The notes under the pieces: model-generated
What the model was told of the DNA's origin: nothing
The model's database searches: none
Seen by the model: only the letters and a program-made list of their open reading frames with translations
Shown here: positions 40,308 to 50,276 of the stretch, piece after piece
Position numbering within the stretch: the stretch's first letter is position 1
How the letters are laid out: every line of letters begins with the position of its first letter
Made by a program: the position numbers and the translations under genes
Assembly (NCBI RefSeq): GCF_000092025.1
Contig: NC_003065.3
Coordinates: forward strand, 1-64,000
Reading direction: 5' to 3'
Origin: Agrobacterium fabrum str. C58
GTDB taxonomy: Bacteria > Pseudomonadota > Alphaproteobacteria > Rhizobiales > Rhizobiaceae
DNA length: 64,000 nucleotides

Positions 40308-41210
40308 ATGATTCAATCGCGTCAGTTAGAAGCGTTCCGGGCAGTCATGCTGACAGGAGGTATGACGTCAGCAGCGAATCTGGTGAGGATCACGCAGCCC
40401 GCGATCAGCCGGCTGATCAGGGATCTCGAAGAGGAAATTGGGATCAGCCTCTTCGAAAGAACGGGCAACCGGTTACGTCCTACGCGGGAGGCCGGTATTC
40501 TGTTCAAGGAAGTGTCGCGACATTTCAACGGGATTCAGCACATCGACAAAGTCGCGGCTGAACTGAAGAAGTCTCATATGGGGTCCCTAAGGGTCGCCTG
40601 TTATACAGCGCCAGCTCTGAGTTTTATGTCCGGCGTCATTCAGACGTTCATCGCCGATCGGCCCGACGTGTCGGTCTACCTCGACACAGTTCCTTCCCAG
40701 ACGGTCCTCGAATTGGTCTCGCTCCAGCACTACGATCTCGGAATATCGATATTGGCTGGCGACTATCCTGGTCTCACCACCGAACCTGTCCCTTCCTTTC
40801 GTGCGGTCTGCCTGCTGCCGCCGGGGCATCGTCTCGAAGACAAGGAAACTGTTCATGCGACGGACCTTGAAGGAGAGTCATTGATTTGCCTCTCTCCAGT
40901 GAGCCTTCTACGGATGCAAACGGACGCCGCACTGGACAGCTGCGGCGTCCACTGTAATCGCAGGATAGAAAGTAGTCTGGCGCTGAATCTCTGCGATCTG
41001 GTAAGCAGGGGAATGGGGGTTGGTATCGTCGACCCCTTCACTGCCGACTACTACAGTGCAAATCCGGTTATTCAGCGCTCCTTTGATCCGGTTGTCCCCT
41101 ACCATTTTGCTATAGTTCTTCCGACCGACAGCCCACCGCCGCGCTTGGTTAGCGAGTTCCGGGCAGCGTTGCTTGATGCTTTGAAAGCCTTGCCCTATGA
41201 AACCATTTGA
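40308..41210 (+). CDS. nocR: Nopaline-responsive LysR activator
   Basis: 300 residues from the ATG at 40308, six bases after GGAG. Helix-turn-helix MTSAANLVRITQPAISRLIRDLEEEIG at 20-46, then the LysR inducer-binding domain. Activates noc promoters when nopaline is present. An ATG twelve bases earlier (40296) would add four residues but lies in the operator-like element. Confidence 0.94.
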   Translation: MIQSRQLEAFRAVMLTGGMTSAANLVRITQPAISRLIRDLEEEIGISLFERTGNRLRPTREAGILFKEVSRHFNGIQHIDKVAAELKKSHMGSLRVACYTAPALSFMSGVIQTFIADRPDVSVYLDTVPSQTVLELVSLQHYDLGISILAGDYPGLTTEPVPSFRAVCLLPPGHRLEDKETVHATDLEGESLICLSPVSLLRMQTDAALDSCGVHCNRRIESSLALNLCDLVSRGMGVGIVDPFTADYYSANPVIQRSFDPVVPYHFAIVLPTDSPPPRLVSEFRAALLDALKALPYETI

Positions 41211-41213
41211 TCG

Positions 41214-41573
41214 TCAGGATCGCAGCAAGTTGTCAAAGATATCGGGTTCAGCCCGGTGTCGTGGTCGAAAGGCTGGCGAACCCGGCTTATCCCGTTCTAG
41301 AGGCCCCCAGTCGGCGAGATTTACCTGCACGAAAACATCGTTGCTGGTATCTCCGTCGGCTCGGTATTTGCTTGGGATGCGATAGGCAGCGGGACCGGCG
41401 CGCAGCTCGTCGAAATCACGGCTCGACGAAGATTCTGTGGCGACTGCAGACAGAAAGATTCCTCCGAACACCGTGATTCCCGGAACGCTGTAATTCGAGC
41501 GGTTGGGTACTTTCGACACGGTGTTGTTTTGCCCGAACACAGCAGACATGTTGGGCCGGGGCACGTGTCTCAT
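41214..41573 (-). CDS. Small protein coupled to trbI
   Basis: 119 residues, ATG overlapping the trbI stop as ATGA (41573-41570). The overlap and shared strand suggest it is the last gene of the trb operon. The N-terminal half has no signal peptide; I recognise no domain. It ends just 3 nt from the nocR stop (convergent). Either an accessory conjugation protein or a fortuitous frame; the coupling favours the former. Confidence 0.5.
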   Translation of the reverse strand: MRHVPRPNMSAVFGQNNTVSKVPNRSNYSVPGITVFGGIFLSAVATESSSSRDFDELRAGPAAYRIPSKYRADGDTSNDVFVQVNLADWGPLERDKPGSPAFRPRHRAEPDIFDNLLRS

Positions 41574-42886
41574 CGATATGCTCCCGGGAAAACAATGTCC
41601 TGATCGACCAGCACATTGAATTTGTAACCAGGCCGGATCTCGAGCGTAGGCTGCACGTCCATGTTTCTCTGGATGGTCCGGTCAGCGACGCGCCCGAAAG
41701 TCTCTGCGAAATTCCTCCGCGCCGCATCTGATGCCGTATCCTGCGTCGCGAGTGTCGAACTCTCAGGCACGGCCATGTCGATCCCCGTGCCGATCACCGC
41801 AATAAGGATGGCCGAACCAAACGTCTGGAGCCAGTTCCGATCCACCTTATCGCGGGAACCGCTGTAGCCCTGCGCGTCCGTCCCGGCCATGCCGCCGATC
41901 TGAAGCGTCGAGCCGTTCGGGAAGATGATGTCCGTCCAGACGACAAGGACGCGGCTCTGGCCGAACGAGACCTTGCTGTCATAGCGGCCAAACAGCTTCG
42001 TTCCCTGCGGGATCAGAAGCAGATGTCCCGTCGCTGAATCGTAGACGTTCTGGCTCACCTGAGCGGTGATCCGGCCGGGAAGGTCGGAATTAATCCCGGT
42101 AATCAATGTCGCGGGGATAACAGAGCCACGCTTGAGTTCGTAAAGCGACTGTTGGGGGACGACACGGTTGGGAAGGTAGCCGAGCTCCTTGAGGTCGGCA
42201 TTGAAGAAATCCTCCTTGGATTTCTGGCCGTTCGGATCACCATTCTGTCCACCGAGACCAGCACGAAGAGCTGCGGCGTAGAGGTCCGACGCGCCAGGTG
42301 TCATTGCGGTGGAAGCCCCGCTGGTCGTAGCGGCGGCTGTGTCGTTCGTGTTCGCTTCGCGCTCGTTGAACTTGCCGCGATCGACCGCGATTGGCGAGTC
42401 ATAAGCGGCGTCATTGGCCTGCAGCCGGGCCATTCTCTGGCGCTGCCGCTCGCGAAGATATTGCTCTTCCTGCTCGCGCTGCAAACGGGCGCGCCATACT
42501 TGTTCGGATTCCAGTTGCGCTTCCGGCCGCGCCTCTTCTCTTTGACCAGGCTGCGGTGTGAACGGATTGACCGCTCGCTTCTCTCCCTGCGTCTCGACGG
42601 GCGTCGGCTGCAGCGTCGTCACCTGCTGTGGCTCGCCAATGATGCCGTCCGAGACACCGCGCTTGATCTGGTCGGCGAAGGTCGAGGCCGGATTTCCCGA
42701 ACTTGTGTCTGGACCTTCGTCCCCCCGAAAATACAGACCACGCGAGGTTAGACCATAGAAGATGACGCCCAGGAAGGCGACGACCAGCACGACCACGATA
42801 ATGATTGGCAGCCGGTTGATCCGGCGCATGCCGGAGACTGCCTCCTCCTCTTGGGCAGTACCGCCAAGCTTGAGCGACTGAACCAT
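41570..42886 (-). CDS. trbI: Conjugal transfer protein TrbI (VirB10-like)
   Basis: 438 residues. Core-channel protein of the Ti mating-pair type IV secretion system. Short cytoplasmic N-terminus, one transmembrane helix LPIIIVVVLVVAFLGVIFYGL at ~27-47, proline/glutamine-rich periplasmic linker, and the C-terminal VirB10 beta-barrel domain (LKRGSVIPATLITGINSDLPG, LLIPQGTKLFGRYDSKV). Lies 12 nt after trbH. Confidence 0.95.
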   Translation of the reverse strand: MVQSLKLGGTAQEEEAVSGMRRINRLPIIIVVVLVVAFLGVIFYGLTSRGLYFRGDEGPDTSSGNPASTFADQIKRGVSDGIIGEPQQVTTLQPTPVETQGEKRAVNPFTPQPGQREEARPEAQLESEQVWRARLQREQEEQYLRERQRQRMARLQANDAAYDSPIAVDRGKFNEREANTNDTAAATTSGASTAMTPGASDLYAAALRAGLGGQNGDPNGQKSKEDFFNADLKELGYLPNRVVPQQSLYELKRGSVIPATLITGINSDLPGRITAQVSQNVYDSATGHLLLIPQGTKLFGRYDSKVSFGQSRVLVVWTDIIFPNGSTLQIGGMAGTDAQGYSGSRDKVDRNWLQTFGSAILIAVIGTGIDMAVPESSTLATQDTASDAARRNFAETFGRVADRTIQRNMDVQPTLEIRPGYKFNVLVDQDIVFPGAYR

Positions 42887-42898
42887 GTCTGCCCTCCC

Positions 42899-43378
42899 CT
42901 AACCGCGCTTCATGACTGCGAGCGCGCTCGCCGGCTGCGCACCACTCGTGGTGACGATATAGGCGCGGCCGAGCTCGATACTGTTGGTCGACAGACGTGT
43001 GAGTACCTGGCCCTCAAAGGGAATGACGACATAGGCGAGGGGTACAATCCGCGAGACGCCATCGGTCTTCTGGTCAGTCACGACAGCATAGCCCCATCCC
43101 TTGAGGGCAGCTTCCAACGCTTGCCCGAAGGGCGAGTTGTCCTGCTTCAGCGAGACGGTCGCCGTGCCGGGGCCGATCTGCTCGGCGAGCCTGCCCACCA
43201 TGTCACCGGCGATGGCGCTCGCCGCCGGTCCCGATATCTCGGCCGGGGCGTTGCTGGCGGTCAGTCCATCCGTTCCGAGCGACTGGCATCCGGAAAGGAA
43301 GAGGGCAAGGGCGCAGGCTGCGGCAGGGCTGCGGATGGCGTGCGACGGCTGTGGGTGGGAGAGCAAGCTTCGCATCAC
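42899..43378 (-). CDS. trbH: Conjugal transfer lipoprotein TrbH
   Basis: 159 residues. Signal peptide with lipobox LFLSGCQS (Cys at about 31), so probably an outer-membrane lipoprotein, functionally like VirB7. Its start overlaps the trbG stop (43375-43378). Confidence 0.9.
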   Translation of the reverse strand: MMRSLLSHPQPSHAIRSPAAACALALFLSGCQSLGTDGLTASNAPAEISGPAASAIAGDMVGRLAEQIGPGTATVSLKQDNSPFGQALEAALKGWGYAVVTDQKTDGVSRIVPLAYVVIPFEGQVLTRLSTNSIELGRAYIVTTSGAQPASALAVMKRG

Positions 43379-44241
43379 CGCCCTCCCCGTCGGATCGTCA
43401 CTTTCTCCTGTTTCCAGCCGACGCCGGAGACGAGGACCGCACGGTCGACGTTATAGTCAACGATCATCATATCTCCCTTCATCCGGTAGTTGACGATGCG
43501 GTTCTGCCCACCGGAGACCACGAAGAGGACCGGCGCGTCCTGGCCGGAGATCGAGCGCGGGAACTGGATGTAGGTCTTCTCCCCGTCCGAATAGAGGCGC
43601 GTCGGCCGCCAGCCGGCGCTGCCTGAGACGGAATAGGAAAAACTGAGCTGCTCAGCCGGAACGCCGGCGCCTGGAATGGTGTTCGCCTCCATTCGCGCAT
43701 TGATGTCGGCGAGCCTGGCGGAGACGTCTTCCGGATATTCGAAGCCGACGCGCGCCATATATTGGTTTGCATGCGACTTGAGCTGGATGTGATAGGTGCG
43801 CCGCGAGGTCGTCACCACCATAGAGGTGACGAGGTTTGGCTCCGACGGCTTGACGATCAGGTGGATCGCCTGCCCGCCGGCAGCGCCCGAGGTTGCAGGC
43901 TCGACCTTCCAGCGAACCGTGTCGCCGACCAGCACGTCGCGGACCACCTCGCCGCCCTGAAGCTCGATGTCGCAAACCTGCAAGGGCGAGCAGACCACGG
44001 ACGGCTGCACTTCTCCATAGAGGAAGATCACCTTTCCGTCCGGTCCTTTCGTCACGAGGCCGCGACTGCCGCGCCACTGTCCGGATATCCCCATGCCCTT
44101 CGCTTCGTTGGCTGTGACGCCATCGGCCGCGAGCGCGCGGGAGGAAAGAGAAGCCGAAAACGGCACGATGACGGCGACGATCGTTGCAGCAGTCAGCGTG
44201 GCCGAAAAACGTCTGAGTTGAATGTTCATGTTGGGGGCCAT
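43375..44241 (-). CDS. trbG: Conjugal transfer protein TrbG (VirB9-like)
   Basis: 288 residues from ATG 44241 (AAAGGC just upstream) or 284 from ATG 44229, which begins the signal peptide [20 protein letters not shown]. Periplasmic/outer-membrane core component. VirB9 blocks: [48 protein letters not shown], and the C-terminal [17 protein letters not shown]. The frame's formal first codon at 44250 is a TTG and less likely. Confidence 0.93.
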   Translation of the reverse strand: MAPNMNIQLRRFSATLTAATIVAVIVPFSASLSSRALAADGVTANEAKGMGISGQWRGSRGLVTKGPDGKVIFLYGEVQPSVVCSPLQVCDIELQGGEVVRDVLVGDTVRWKVEPATSGAAGGQAIHLIVKPSEPNLVTSMVVTTSRRTYHIQLKSHANQYMARVGFEYPEDVSARLADINARMEANTIPGAGVPAEQLSFSYSVSGSAGWRPTRLYSDGEKTYIQFPRSISGQDAPVLFVVSGGQNRIVNYRMKGDMMIVDYNVDRAVLVSGVGWKQEKVTIRRGGR

Positions 44242-44246
44242 GCCTT

Positions 44247-44909
44247 TCAAAGCTGCGCGGTCCAGTCGAGATCCCGGAGATAGAGACCGATCGGGTTCAG
44301 TCGGATGACGCCCTCGTCCTGCGGCGGCGTGAGTGTTACCGTGGCGATGCTGCGGAACCGGCGTGTTGCGGTCTCCTTGCCGCGGCGATCGCGCTCGAAC
44401 TCCGTCCAGTCGATCTGGTAGCTCTGGTTCGACAGCGCGACGATGTTGTTGACCTCGACGGCGACGGTCGCGTTCTTCGCCTTCTCGAACGGCGAGGAGG
44501 AGCGGAACCAGGCGTTGACCTTTTCGGTCGCGGGATCCGAGGTCCGAAGCAGCGCATAGGTGCGGTCGATATATTGCTTCTGCACCACCGCATCCGGCGT
44601 AACAGACCGGAAGTTCGAAACGAAACTGCCAAGCGTGGCGCGCACCACGCGCGGATCGGCATATTCGATCTGCTGAGGGAAGCCGGCGTTGGAGGCAGTC
44701 CCAAGCTTGTCGACCTCGACGATATACGGCACCAGCTTGACCTGCGTGCTCTGGTAGAGCGCGTAGCTGAAACCGATCACCGCCATGATCATCCCGGTGA
44801 CGCCGACCAGACGCCAGGCTGCCGCCGCCTTCACATAGGAGCCATAGCGCTCATTCCATTCGGTTCTCGCAGCAATATAGGGATTGTCGGGCGGGGTACG
44901 TCCGGCCAT
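44247..44909 (-). CDS. trbF: Conjugal transfer protein TrbF (VirB8-like)
   Basis: 220 residues. Bitopic inner-membrane protein: one helix [23 protein letters not shown] near 32-54, followed by a periplasmic NTF2-like VirB8 domain. The [22 protein letters not shown] strand region is typical. Confidence 0.94.
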   Translation of the reverse strand: MAGRTPPDNPYIAARTEWNERYGSYVKAAAAWRLVGVTGMIMAVIGFSYALYQSTQVKLVPYIVEVDKLGTASNAGFPQQIEYADPRVVRATLGSFVSNFRSVTPDAVVQKQYIDRTYALLRTSDPATEKVNAWFRSSSPFEKAKNATVAVEVNNIVALSNQSYQIDWTEFERDRRGKETATRRFRSIATVTLTPPQDEGVIRLNPIGLYLRDLDWTAQL

Positions 44910-44923
44910 GAGCGGTCAGCCTC

Positions 44924-46120
44924 TTATTTGTTTTCGTTGACGGGTGGAGGCGGAGGAGGCGCCGAGGGCCTGCCGGATTGCCGCGTCTGGTCGAGCTTGG
45001 CGTTGGCGAGACCGAGCAGCGAGCCGGCATAGGCACCGGGCGAGGCAATCGCCTTCTCCTTTGCTGCCGAGCCCGCCGCCCATCCGGCGTTGCCGATGCC
45101 GGACGCCATGCCACGGAGCGCCGCCCCGGCCATCGATGAGCCCTCAGCCCTCGCCGTACTTGCCGATTGCGCCCCTTTCATCGCGGCGCCTGCGCCAAGG
45201 AAAGCGCCGCCGGCGGCGAAGGCGGCCGTCTGACCACCGTGGCGGATTGCCTCCATGCCGCCCGAGACCGATGCACCCTGGACGACGCCCTGGATGATCG
45301 GCGGCACGTACATGGCGATGACGAACACGACGACCGATATGCCGGCGATGGCAAGTGTCGTGATAAACTGGTCGGAGGTTGCCGTCGGCGCCTCGGCCAG
45401 TCCGATCAGGATGTCCGAACCGATCTTGGCGATCATCACCAGAGCCATCAGCTTCATGCCGACCGAGAAGGCGTAGACGAGATACCGGACCGCAAAATCC
45501 TTGGTGTAGGACGAGCCACCCAGCCCGAGCATGATCATTCCTGCCAGAAGCCCGACATACATCTCCACCATGACCGCCACAAAGATTGCGGCCACCAATG
45601 AGAAGGAGACGACGACCACGACCATCGCAAAGACCGCCGCGATGGCGAGCGCGTTGTCCTCGAACAGGCCGAACTTCGCCTGCTCGGACATTTTCGAGGC
45701 GACGCGGATGCCGGCATCGAAGATGTTGGCGGGCGAGGCCGAGCCGCCACCGGCGCCGATCTGGAACAGGCTGTCGACCACCGCCTTCGCCAACGCCGGG
45801 CCGCGCTCGAGGATAAAGGCGAAAAGGCCGATGAACATGATGCGGCGGACAAGCTCGGCGAACCAGGCATCAAGCGACGCGGCGTTGATTGCGAGCCAGA
45901 CGGCGGCGATGCCGATCTCGATTCCGGCGAGGATCCAGAACAACGATCGGGCCGCGTTCAGGATCGTCGTCTCCCAGCCCTTGGCGGCGGTGACCACCTG
46001 GTTTTCCAATGTGGTCAGGACCGTGCCTTGCTGGGCGAAGGCCGGCGCGGTCGCAAGCAGTACGATTGCCATCACGATGAAGGTCATTTCCAGGCGGCGA
46101 GAGGGACGAACGACTACCAT
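44924..46120 (-). CDS. trbL: Conjugal transfer protein TrbL (VirB6-like)
   Basis: 398 residues, polytopic inner-membrane channel protein. An N-terminal signal-like helix, then about six spans between 40 and 290 (for example LFWILAGIEIGIAAVWLAI, AIAAVFAMVVVVVSFSLVAAIFVAVMVEM). The C-terminal ~100 residues are Ala/Gly/Ser-rich and low in complexity, ending with a run of seven prolines (APPPPPPPVN). Start overlaps the trbK stop. Confidence 0.94.
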   Translation of the reverse strand: MVVVRPSRRLEMTFIVMAIVLLATAPAFAQQGTVLTTLENQVVTAAKGWETTILNAARSLFWILAGIEIGIAAVWLAINAASLDAWFAELVRRIMFIGLFAFILERGPALAKAVVDSLFQIGAGGGSASPANIFDAGIRVASKMSEQAKFGLFEDNALAIAAVFAMVVVVVSFSLVAAIFVAVMVEMYVGLLAGMIMLGLGGSSYTKDFAVRYLVYAFSVGMKLMALVMIAKIGSDILIGLAEAPTATSDQFITTLAIAGISVVVFVIAMYVPPIIQGVVQGASVSGGMEAIRHGGQTAAFAAGGAFLGAGAAMKGAQSASTARAEGSSMAGAALRGMASGIGNAGWAAGSAAKEKAIASPGAYAGSLLGLANAKLDQTRQSGRPSAPPPPPPVNENK

Positions 46121-46332
46121 CGTGGCTTCATCTCCTGCCCGCCGCGCACGTCGCGATCCGGATCGCCGCCGAAGAAGCGCTCCCGTTGCTCGCGTCGCGC
46201 CTCTCCCGAGCCCGACGTCCCGGTTGGTGTTTCAATCGCAGCATCCGGCTGGACGACCACCCAGAGGATCGTGCCGCCCGCGATCGCGACGAGGCCGGCT
46301 ACGGCAAGGGCGATGAGGATGCGCGGGCTCAC
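46114..46332 (-). CDS. trbK: Entry-exclusion-like protein TrbK
   Basis: 72 residues from a GTG that overlaps the trbJ stop as GTGA. One N-terminal hydrophobic helix (ILIALAVAGLVAIAGGTILWVVV), then a charged tail ending DVRGGQEMKPRW. Position trbJ-trbK-trbL matches the operon in IncP and Ti plasmids, where TrbK excludes entry of a like plasmid. The C-terminal ~25 residues resemble the C-terminus of TrbJ. Confidence 0.85.
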   Translation of the reverse strand: MSPRILIALAVAGLVAIAGGTILWVVVQPDAAIETPTGTSGSGEARREQRERFFGGDPDRDVRGGQEMKPRW

Positions 46333-47132
46333 CAGCGCGGCTCCATCGTCTGGCCGCCGCGGATGTCATTGGTCGGCGCGTTGAAGAACTGTTCACGCCG
46401 GGCCTGGGCCAGATCCTTCTGTGCCTGCTCGGACTGGAACCATGTGCCCATCATCGTCATCTGCTGCGAGACGAGCCCGCGCAGCTTTTGCATCTGCGCC
46501 ACCTGCTGCGTGGCGATCTGATGCCCGACCTGCAGGGCCTTCATCTGGCCGTCGGCGCTCTCCGACAGAGAGCGCAGCGAGGACATGGTGGATTCCTCGC
46601 TGGAAAACTGCTCGGCTGTCAGATTCGCCGCCTTCAACGTGCCGGCGATCGTGTCGCGATTGGTGTCTGACCAGCCTTGATAGGTCGACGAGAAGCTCTG
46701 GCCGTCGGGCAAGTTGGTCTTCATGTCTGCGAAGCTCTGGAAGCGTTGCTTCAGGACGTCGTCGATATTGCCCATCGAGAATGCGACGCCCTGCCCCTGC
46801 GCGACGATATTCTGCAGCTTGCTGAGGTCATTCTCGACCTGACCCCAGATGTGGTTCGGTAGCTGCGCGGTGTTTTGCAGCAGGTTCTTGTAGATGTTGA
46901 TCTGGTTCTGGATCTGCTCCGCAAGCTGGCTGATCTGCGTGATCTGGTTATTCACCTGCTCGGCCGACTTGCCGACGAGGCTGATAAGCTCGGCATTGTT
47001 GGCAAGCTGCGTCCATTCGGTCGCCTGACCGGTGACGCCGCCAGCATATGTTGGGAAAGCGACCAGGATAACGATGGCCGTGATCATAGCAACGCGCGCC
47101 GCTTCAAGCGGCCGGGAAAAGTGTCTCGGCAT
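46329..47132 (-). CDS. trbJ: Conjugal transfer protein TrbJ (VirB5-like)
   Basis: 267 residues with a signal peptide (VAMITAIVILVAFPTYA). Helical periplasmic minor-pilus protein; Gln/Asn-rich coiled-coil regions (AEQVNNQITQISQLAEQIQNQ written in part here). Ends NDIRGGQTMEPRW, a tail echoed in TrbK. Start overlaps the 3' end of trbE. Confidence 0.93.
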   Translation of the reverse strand: MPRHFSRPLEAARVAMITAIVILVAFPTYAGGVTGQATEWTQLANNAELISLVGKSAEQVNNQITQISQLAEQIQNQINIYKNLLQNTAQLPNHIWGQVENDLSKLQNIVAQGQGVAFSMGNIDDVLKQRFQSFADMKTNLPDGQSFSSTYQGWSDTNRDTIAGTLKAANLTAEQFSSEESTMSSLRSLSESADGQMKALQVGHQIATQQVAQMQKLRGLVSQQMTMMGTWFQSEQAQKDLAQARREQFFNAPTNDIRGGQTMEPRW

Positions 47133-49572
47133 GGGCGATCCCCCTTTGCTGGAGCCAGTGAATGGGCCAATCCGCCCCGTTTTCAGAATGAAGGGCGCGG
47201 ATGCTCTTCAGATCCTCCTTGCCGGACGCACCGACGAAGGAGAGCGCCACGGGACCGAGCGACATATCGAAGAGCCTGCGACCCTCCGGCGAGGCGACGT
47301 AATATTCGCGCTTCGGCATGGCGGTTGCGACGATCTCGATCTGCCGCTCGTTGAAGCCGATCCGCTCATAAAACTCGCGTGTCCCTGGTTCGCGTGCCGC
47401 GCCGTTGGGCAGGCATATCTTGGTCGGGCAGGACTCCTTGAGCACGTCGATGATGCCGGAGCGCTCCGCGTCCGAGATCGATTGCGTGGCGAGTACGACC
47501 GCGCAATTGGCTTTTCGCAGGACCTTCAACCATTCGCGGATCTTGTCGCGGAAGGTCGGATGACCGAGCATCAGCCAGGCTTCGTCGATGATGATCAGGC
47601 TTGGAGCGCCGGTCAGACGCTTCTCGACACGCCGGAACATATAGAGCAAGACCGGTACGAGGTTGCGCTCGCCCATGTTCATCAGCTCCTCGACCTCGAA
47701 GCACTGGAAGGCGCCGAGCGCCAGTCCGTCCTCTTCGGCATCGAGCAACTGACCCATCGGCCCATCGACGGTGTAGTGGTGCAGCGCGTCTTTTATCTCG
47801 CGCATCTGCACCCCGGAGACGAAGTCCGAGAGCGAGCGGCCGCGCGATTCCGCCATCAAGACCAACTGTCTGGAAATGGCGTTGCGATAGTCAGGCGTGA
47901 CAGTGACGCCCTGCAGCGCGACAAGTGTCTCGATCCACTCGGCTGCCCAGGCGCGGTCGCCATCGGTCGAGAGTTCGGCGAGCGGGCAGAAGGCCAGTCG
48001 TGGCGATGCTCCCTCCCCTTCTCCGGCCGCGTCGCCGTCGATCTCGTAGTGATCGCCGCCGATGGCGAGCGTCAGCGGCAGCATGGAGCGGCCCTTGTCA
48101 AAGGCGAAGATCTGCGCGCCGGCATAGCGGCGAAACTGCGCGGCGATCAGCGCCAGCAGGGTGGACTTTCCAGAACCCGTCGGACCGAAGACGAGCGTGT
48201 GGCCAACATCGTCGACGTGGAGGCTAAGGCGGAATGGCGTCGATCCGCTGGCGACCTGCATGAGTGGCGGTGAGCCGGCCGGATAGAACGGGCACGGTGC
48301 GACCGGGTTTCCGGACCAGACCGAGTTCAGCGGGATGAGGTCGGCGAGATTGCGGGTATTGACCAGCGGCTCGCGGATGTTGGCATAGGAAACGCCCGGC
48401 AGGCTGCCGAGAAAAGCGTCGGTTGCGTTGAGAGTTTCGATCCGGGCGCCAAAGCCCTCGGCCTGGATCAGGCGGCGGATCGCCTCGCACTTTTCCTGAA
48501 GGCGTGGCTGGACTTCGTCGAACAGGATGATGGCCGGCGTGTAGTAGCCGTAGGCGACGAGCTGCGAGGCGGCTTGAGCGATTGCATCCTCGGTCTCGGC
48601 CACCATCATCATGGCGTCCTGATCGACCGAGCGGCTCTGCGTCTGGAAAAGCTGGTCGAAAAACGGCCTGACCTTCTGCTGCCACTTCTTGCGGGTGCGC
48701 TCCAGCCTCGAGCGTGCCTCCTGCTCATCGAGAAAGACAAAGCGCGACGACCATCGATAGGTGAGCGGCATCAGGTCGAGGCTGTTCAGGATTCCCGGCC
48801 AACTCTCCGCCGGCAGGCCGTCGATGGCGACGACACCGAGGAAACGGTTCTCGATGGTCGGCGTCAGGCCGTGCTGGAGCTCAGCGGTGACCAGCCAATC
48901 GAGATACATCGGGATATCCGGCAGGCGGATGGGGTGGTTCTCGCCAGTGATGCAGAAGCGAATGAACTGGAACAGCTCGTCGTAGCGCGCGCGGCGGAAA
49001 CCGCCACGCTCTTGCGTCTCCTGGGTCATCATGCGGCGTATGGAGACGACATTGGCAAGATATTGCTCCACTTCGCGGATCGAAGTGCGGAAGGAATCGA
49101 GCGCCGTATCCGCGTAGGTGGCAGAACGGCTCCCTGCATCGGCATAGACGTAGCGCGTCAGCCCCGATCGCCTTGGCTCGGGGGGCCGCCAGGTCAGGAT
49201 CAGGGCGTGTCGGCTCTCGAAATGTCCGCTCTCCCTCTCAAAATGAGATCTGCGCTCGGCGTCAATCGCACGCGTCACCGGATCGGGGAAATGGCAGGCG
49301 TCCTCTGCCGGATAGTCGATCGTCGGGACGCGCAACGCTTCGACCTGTATCATCCAGCCCGAGCCCAGCCGGGAGAGGATCATATTGATCTGCCGGCTGA
49401 CCTCATTGCGCTCGGCGTCGGTCGAACTTTCGCTGTCCGGCCCGGCAAAATACCAGCCAGCCATCAGCGAGCCGTCCTTCAGCAGGATCACGCCGTTGTC
49501 GACCAGTCCAGCATAGGGAACCAGGTCGGCGAAGGACGGGCCGGAGTGTCGGAACTGTTTCAGTGCCACCAT
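47104..49572 (-). CDS. trbE: Conjugal transfer ATPase TrbE (VirB4-like)
   Basis: 822 residues from ATG 49572, which has GAGG upstream and lies 10 nt after the trbD stop; the frame itself runs back to 49638. CagE/TrbE/VirB domain in the first half; Walker A VFGPTGSGKSTLLAL near 465, Walker B LIIIDEAWLML near 685, and the VVLATQS motif. Energises pilus assembly and transfer. Confidence 0.96.
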   Translation of the reverse strand: MVALKQFRHSGPSFADLVPYAGLVDNGVILLKDGSLMAGWYFAGPDSESSTDAERNEVSRQINMILSRLGSGWMIQVEALRVPTIDYPAEDACHFPDPVTRAIDAERRSHFERESGHFESRHALILTWRPPEPRRSGLTRYVYADAGSRSATYADTALDSFRTSIREVEQYLANVVSIRRMMTQETQERGGFRRARYDELFQFIRFCITGENHPIRLPDIPMYLDWLVTAELQHGLTPTIENRFLGVVAIDGLPAESWPGILNSLDLMPLTYRWSSRFVFLDEQEARSRLERTRKKWQQKVRPFFDQLFQTQSRSVDQDAMMMVAETEDAIAQAASQLVAYGYYTPAIILFDEVQPRLQEKCEAIRRLIQAEGFGARIETLNATDAFLGSLPGVSYANIREPLVNTRNLADLIPLNSVWSGNPVAPCPFYPAGSPPLMQVASGSTPFRLSLHVDDVGHTLVFGPTGSGKSTLLALIAAQFRRYAGAQIFAFDKGRSMLPLTLAIGGDHYEIDGDAAGEGEGASPRLAFCPLAELSTDGDRAWAAEWIETLVALQGVTVTPDYRNAISRQLVLMAESRGRSLSDFVSGVQMREIKDALHHYTVDGPMGQLLDAEEDGLALGAFQCFEVEELMNMGERNLVPVLLYMFRRVEKRLTGAPSLIIIDEAWLMLGHPTFRDKIREWLKVLRKANCAVVLATQSISDAERSGIIDVLKESCPTKICLPNGAAREPGTREFYERIGFNERQIEIVATAMPKREYYVASPEGRRLFDMSLGPVALSFVGASGKEDLKSIRALHSENGADWPIHWLQQRGIAHAETLFPAA

Positions 49573-49582
49573 GCCCGCGACC

Positions 49583-49882
49583 TCAAAACTTGCGCCAGGG
49601 CGTCGAGGTCGGCCGATAGTGGGACCGATAGGAGACATGCCGCAGATAAACGCGGCGCATCAGCGGGTCGGATTTCGCCATCATGCGAAGGGCCGCGACC
49701 GCAACGAGCCAGATCGCGACGCCGAACAATGCGGCGTACCACGTCAGCACGACGAAGATCAGGATCACGGCGGCAAGCCCGGTGAGCAATACCAGCTCGC
49801 GGTCGGCGCCCATCAGCAGGTTCGGGCGCGACAGCGCCCGGTGGACCCGAGAACGCGCAAGGTTGGAACCCGGCTCAGCCAT
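49583..49882 (-). CDS. trbD: Conjugal transfer protein TrbD (VirB3-like)
   Basis: 99 residues, two adjacent hydrophobic spans ([24 protein letters not shown] and IWLVAVAAL). Start overlaps the 3' end of trbC by 8 nt. Usual place before trbE. Confidence 0.92.
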   Translation of the reverse strand: MAEPGSNLARSRVHRALSRPNLLMGADRELVLLTGLAAVILIFVVLTWYAALFGVAIWLVAVAALRMMAKSDPLMRRVYLRHVSYRSHYRPTSTPWRKF

Positions 49883-50276
49883 GGGCCCCCTCCCCTTGCG
49901 CGCGAAGCATTACCGGTTCGATGATCCCAGGCCCGGTTCGAGCCTCCATCTCGCCAATCGAAGCGCCAGTTGCGCCGAACAGGGCGATGATCTGTGTCGC
50001 GCCGAGCAGAACGCCGCCAACGAGGGCGACGTAGCAAAGCCGCCTTGCGAAATCATTCAACTCGCCCCCGAAGATCAGCATGCCGCCGGCGATCGCGACT
50101 GCGGCGAGTGCGATGAAGCCGGCAACCGGCCCGGTGATCGATTGCTGGATTTGCTGAAGCGGGGATTCCCACGGCAGACTGCCGCCTGAAGAGGCGAAGG
50201 CCGGATCCGCCAAACCGATGAAAGAGCCGGCGGCGAATGCCGCAAGCGCGATGGCAATCCTGATCTTATGCGACAT
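49875..50276 (-). CDS. trbC: Conjugal pilin TrbC (VirB2-like)
   Basis: 133 residues from ATG 50276, preceded by GAGGA; the frame extends back through trbB to 50354 but without reason. Signal peptide ([18 protein letters not shown], cut after AFA), then two membrane spans with a short loop, the VirB2/TrbC pilin plan. Overlaps trbB's 3' end. Confidence 0.93.
   Translation of the reverse strand: MSHKIRIAIALAAFAAGSFIGLADPAFASSGGSLPWESPLQQIQQSITGPVAGFIALAAVAIAGGMLIFGGELNDFARRLCYVALVGGVLLGATQIIALFGATGASIGEMEARTGPGIIEPVMLRAQGEGAHG

Noticed and set aside
43762..46316. Plus-strand frames opposite trbG-trbL
   Set aside because: Arg/Pro/Ser-rich shadows of GC-rich genes.
47032..49785. Long plus-strand frames (413 and 403 codons) opposite trbE
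   Set aside because: Antisense to a well-defined VirB4-type ATPase; no recognisable domains.
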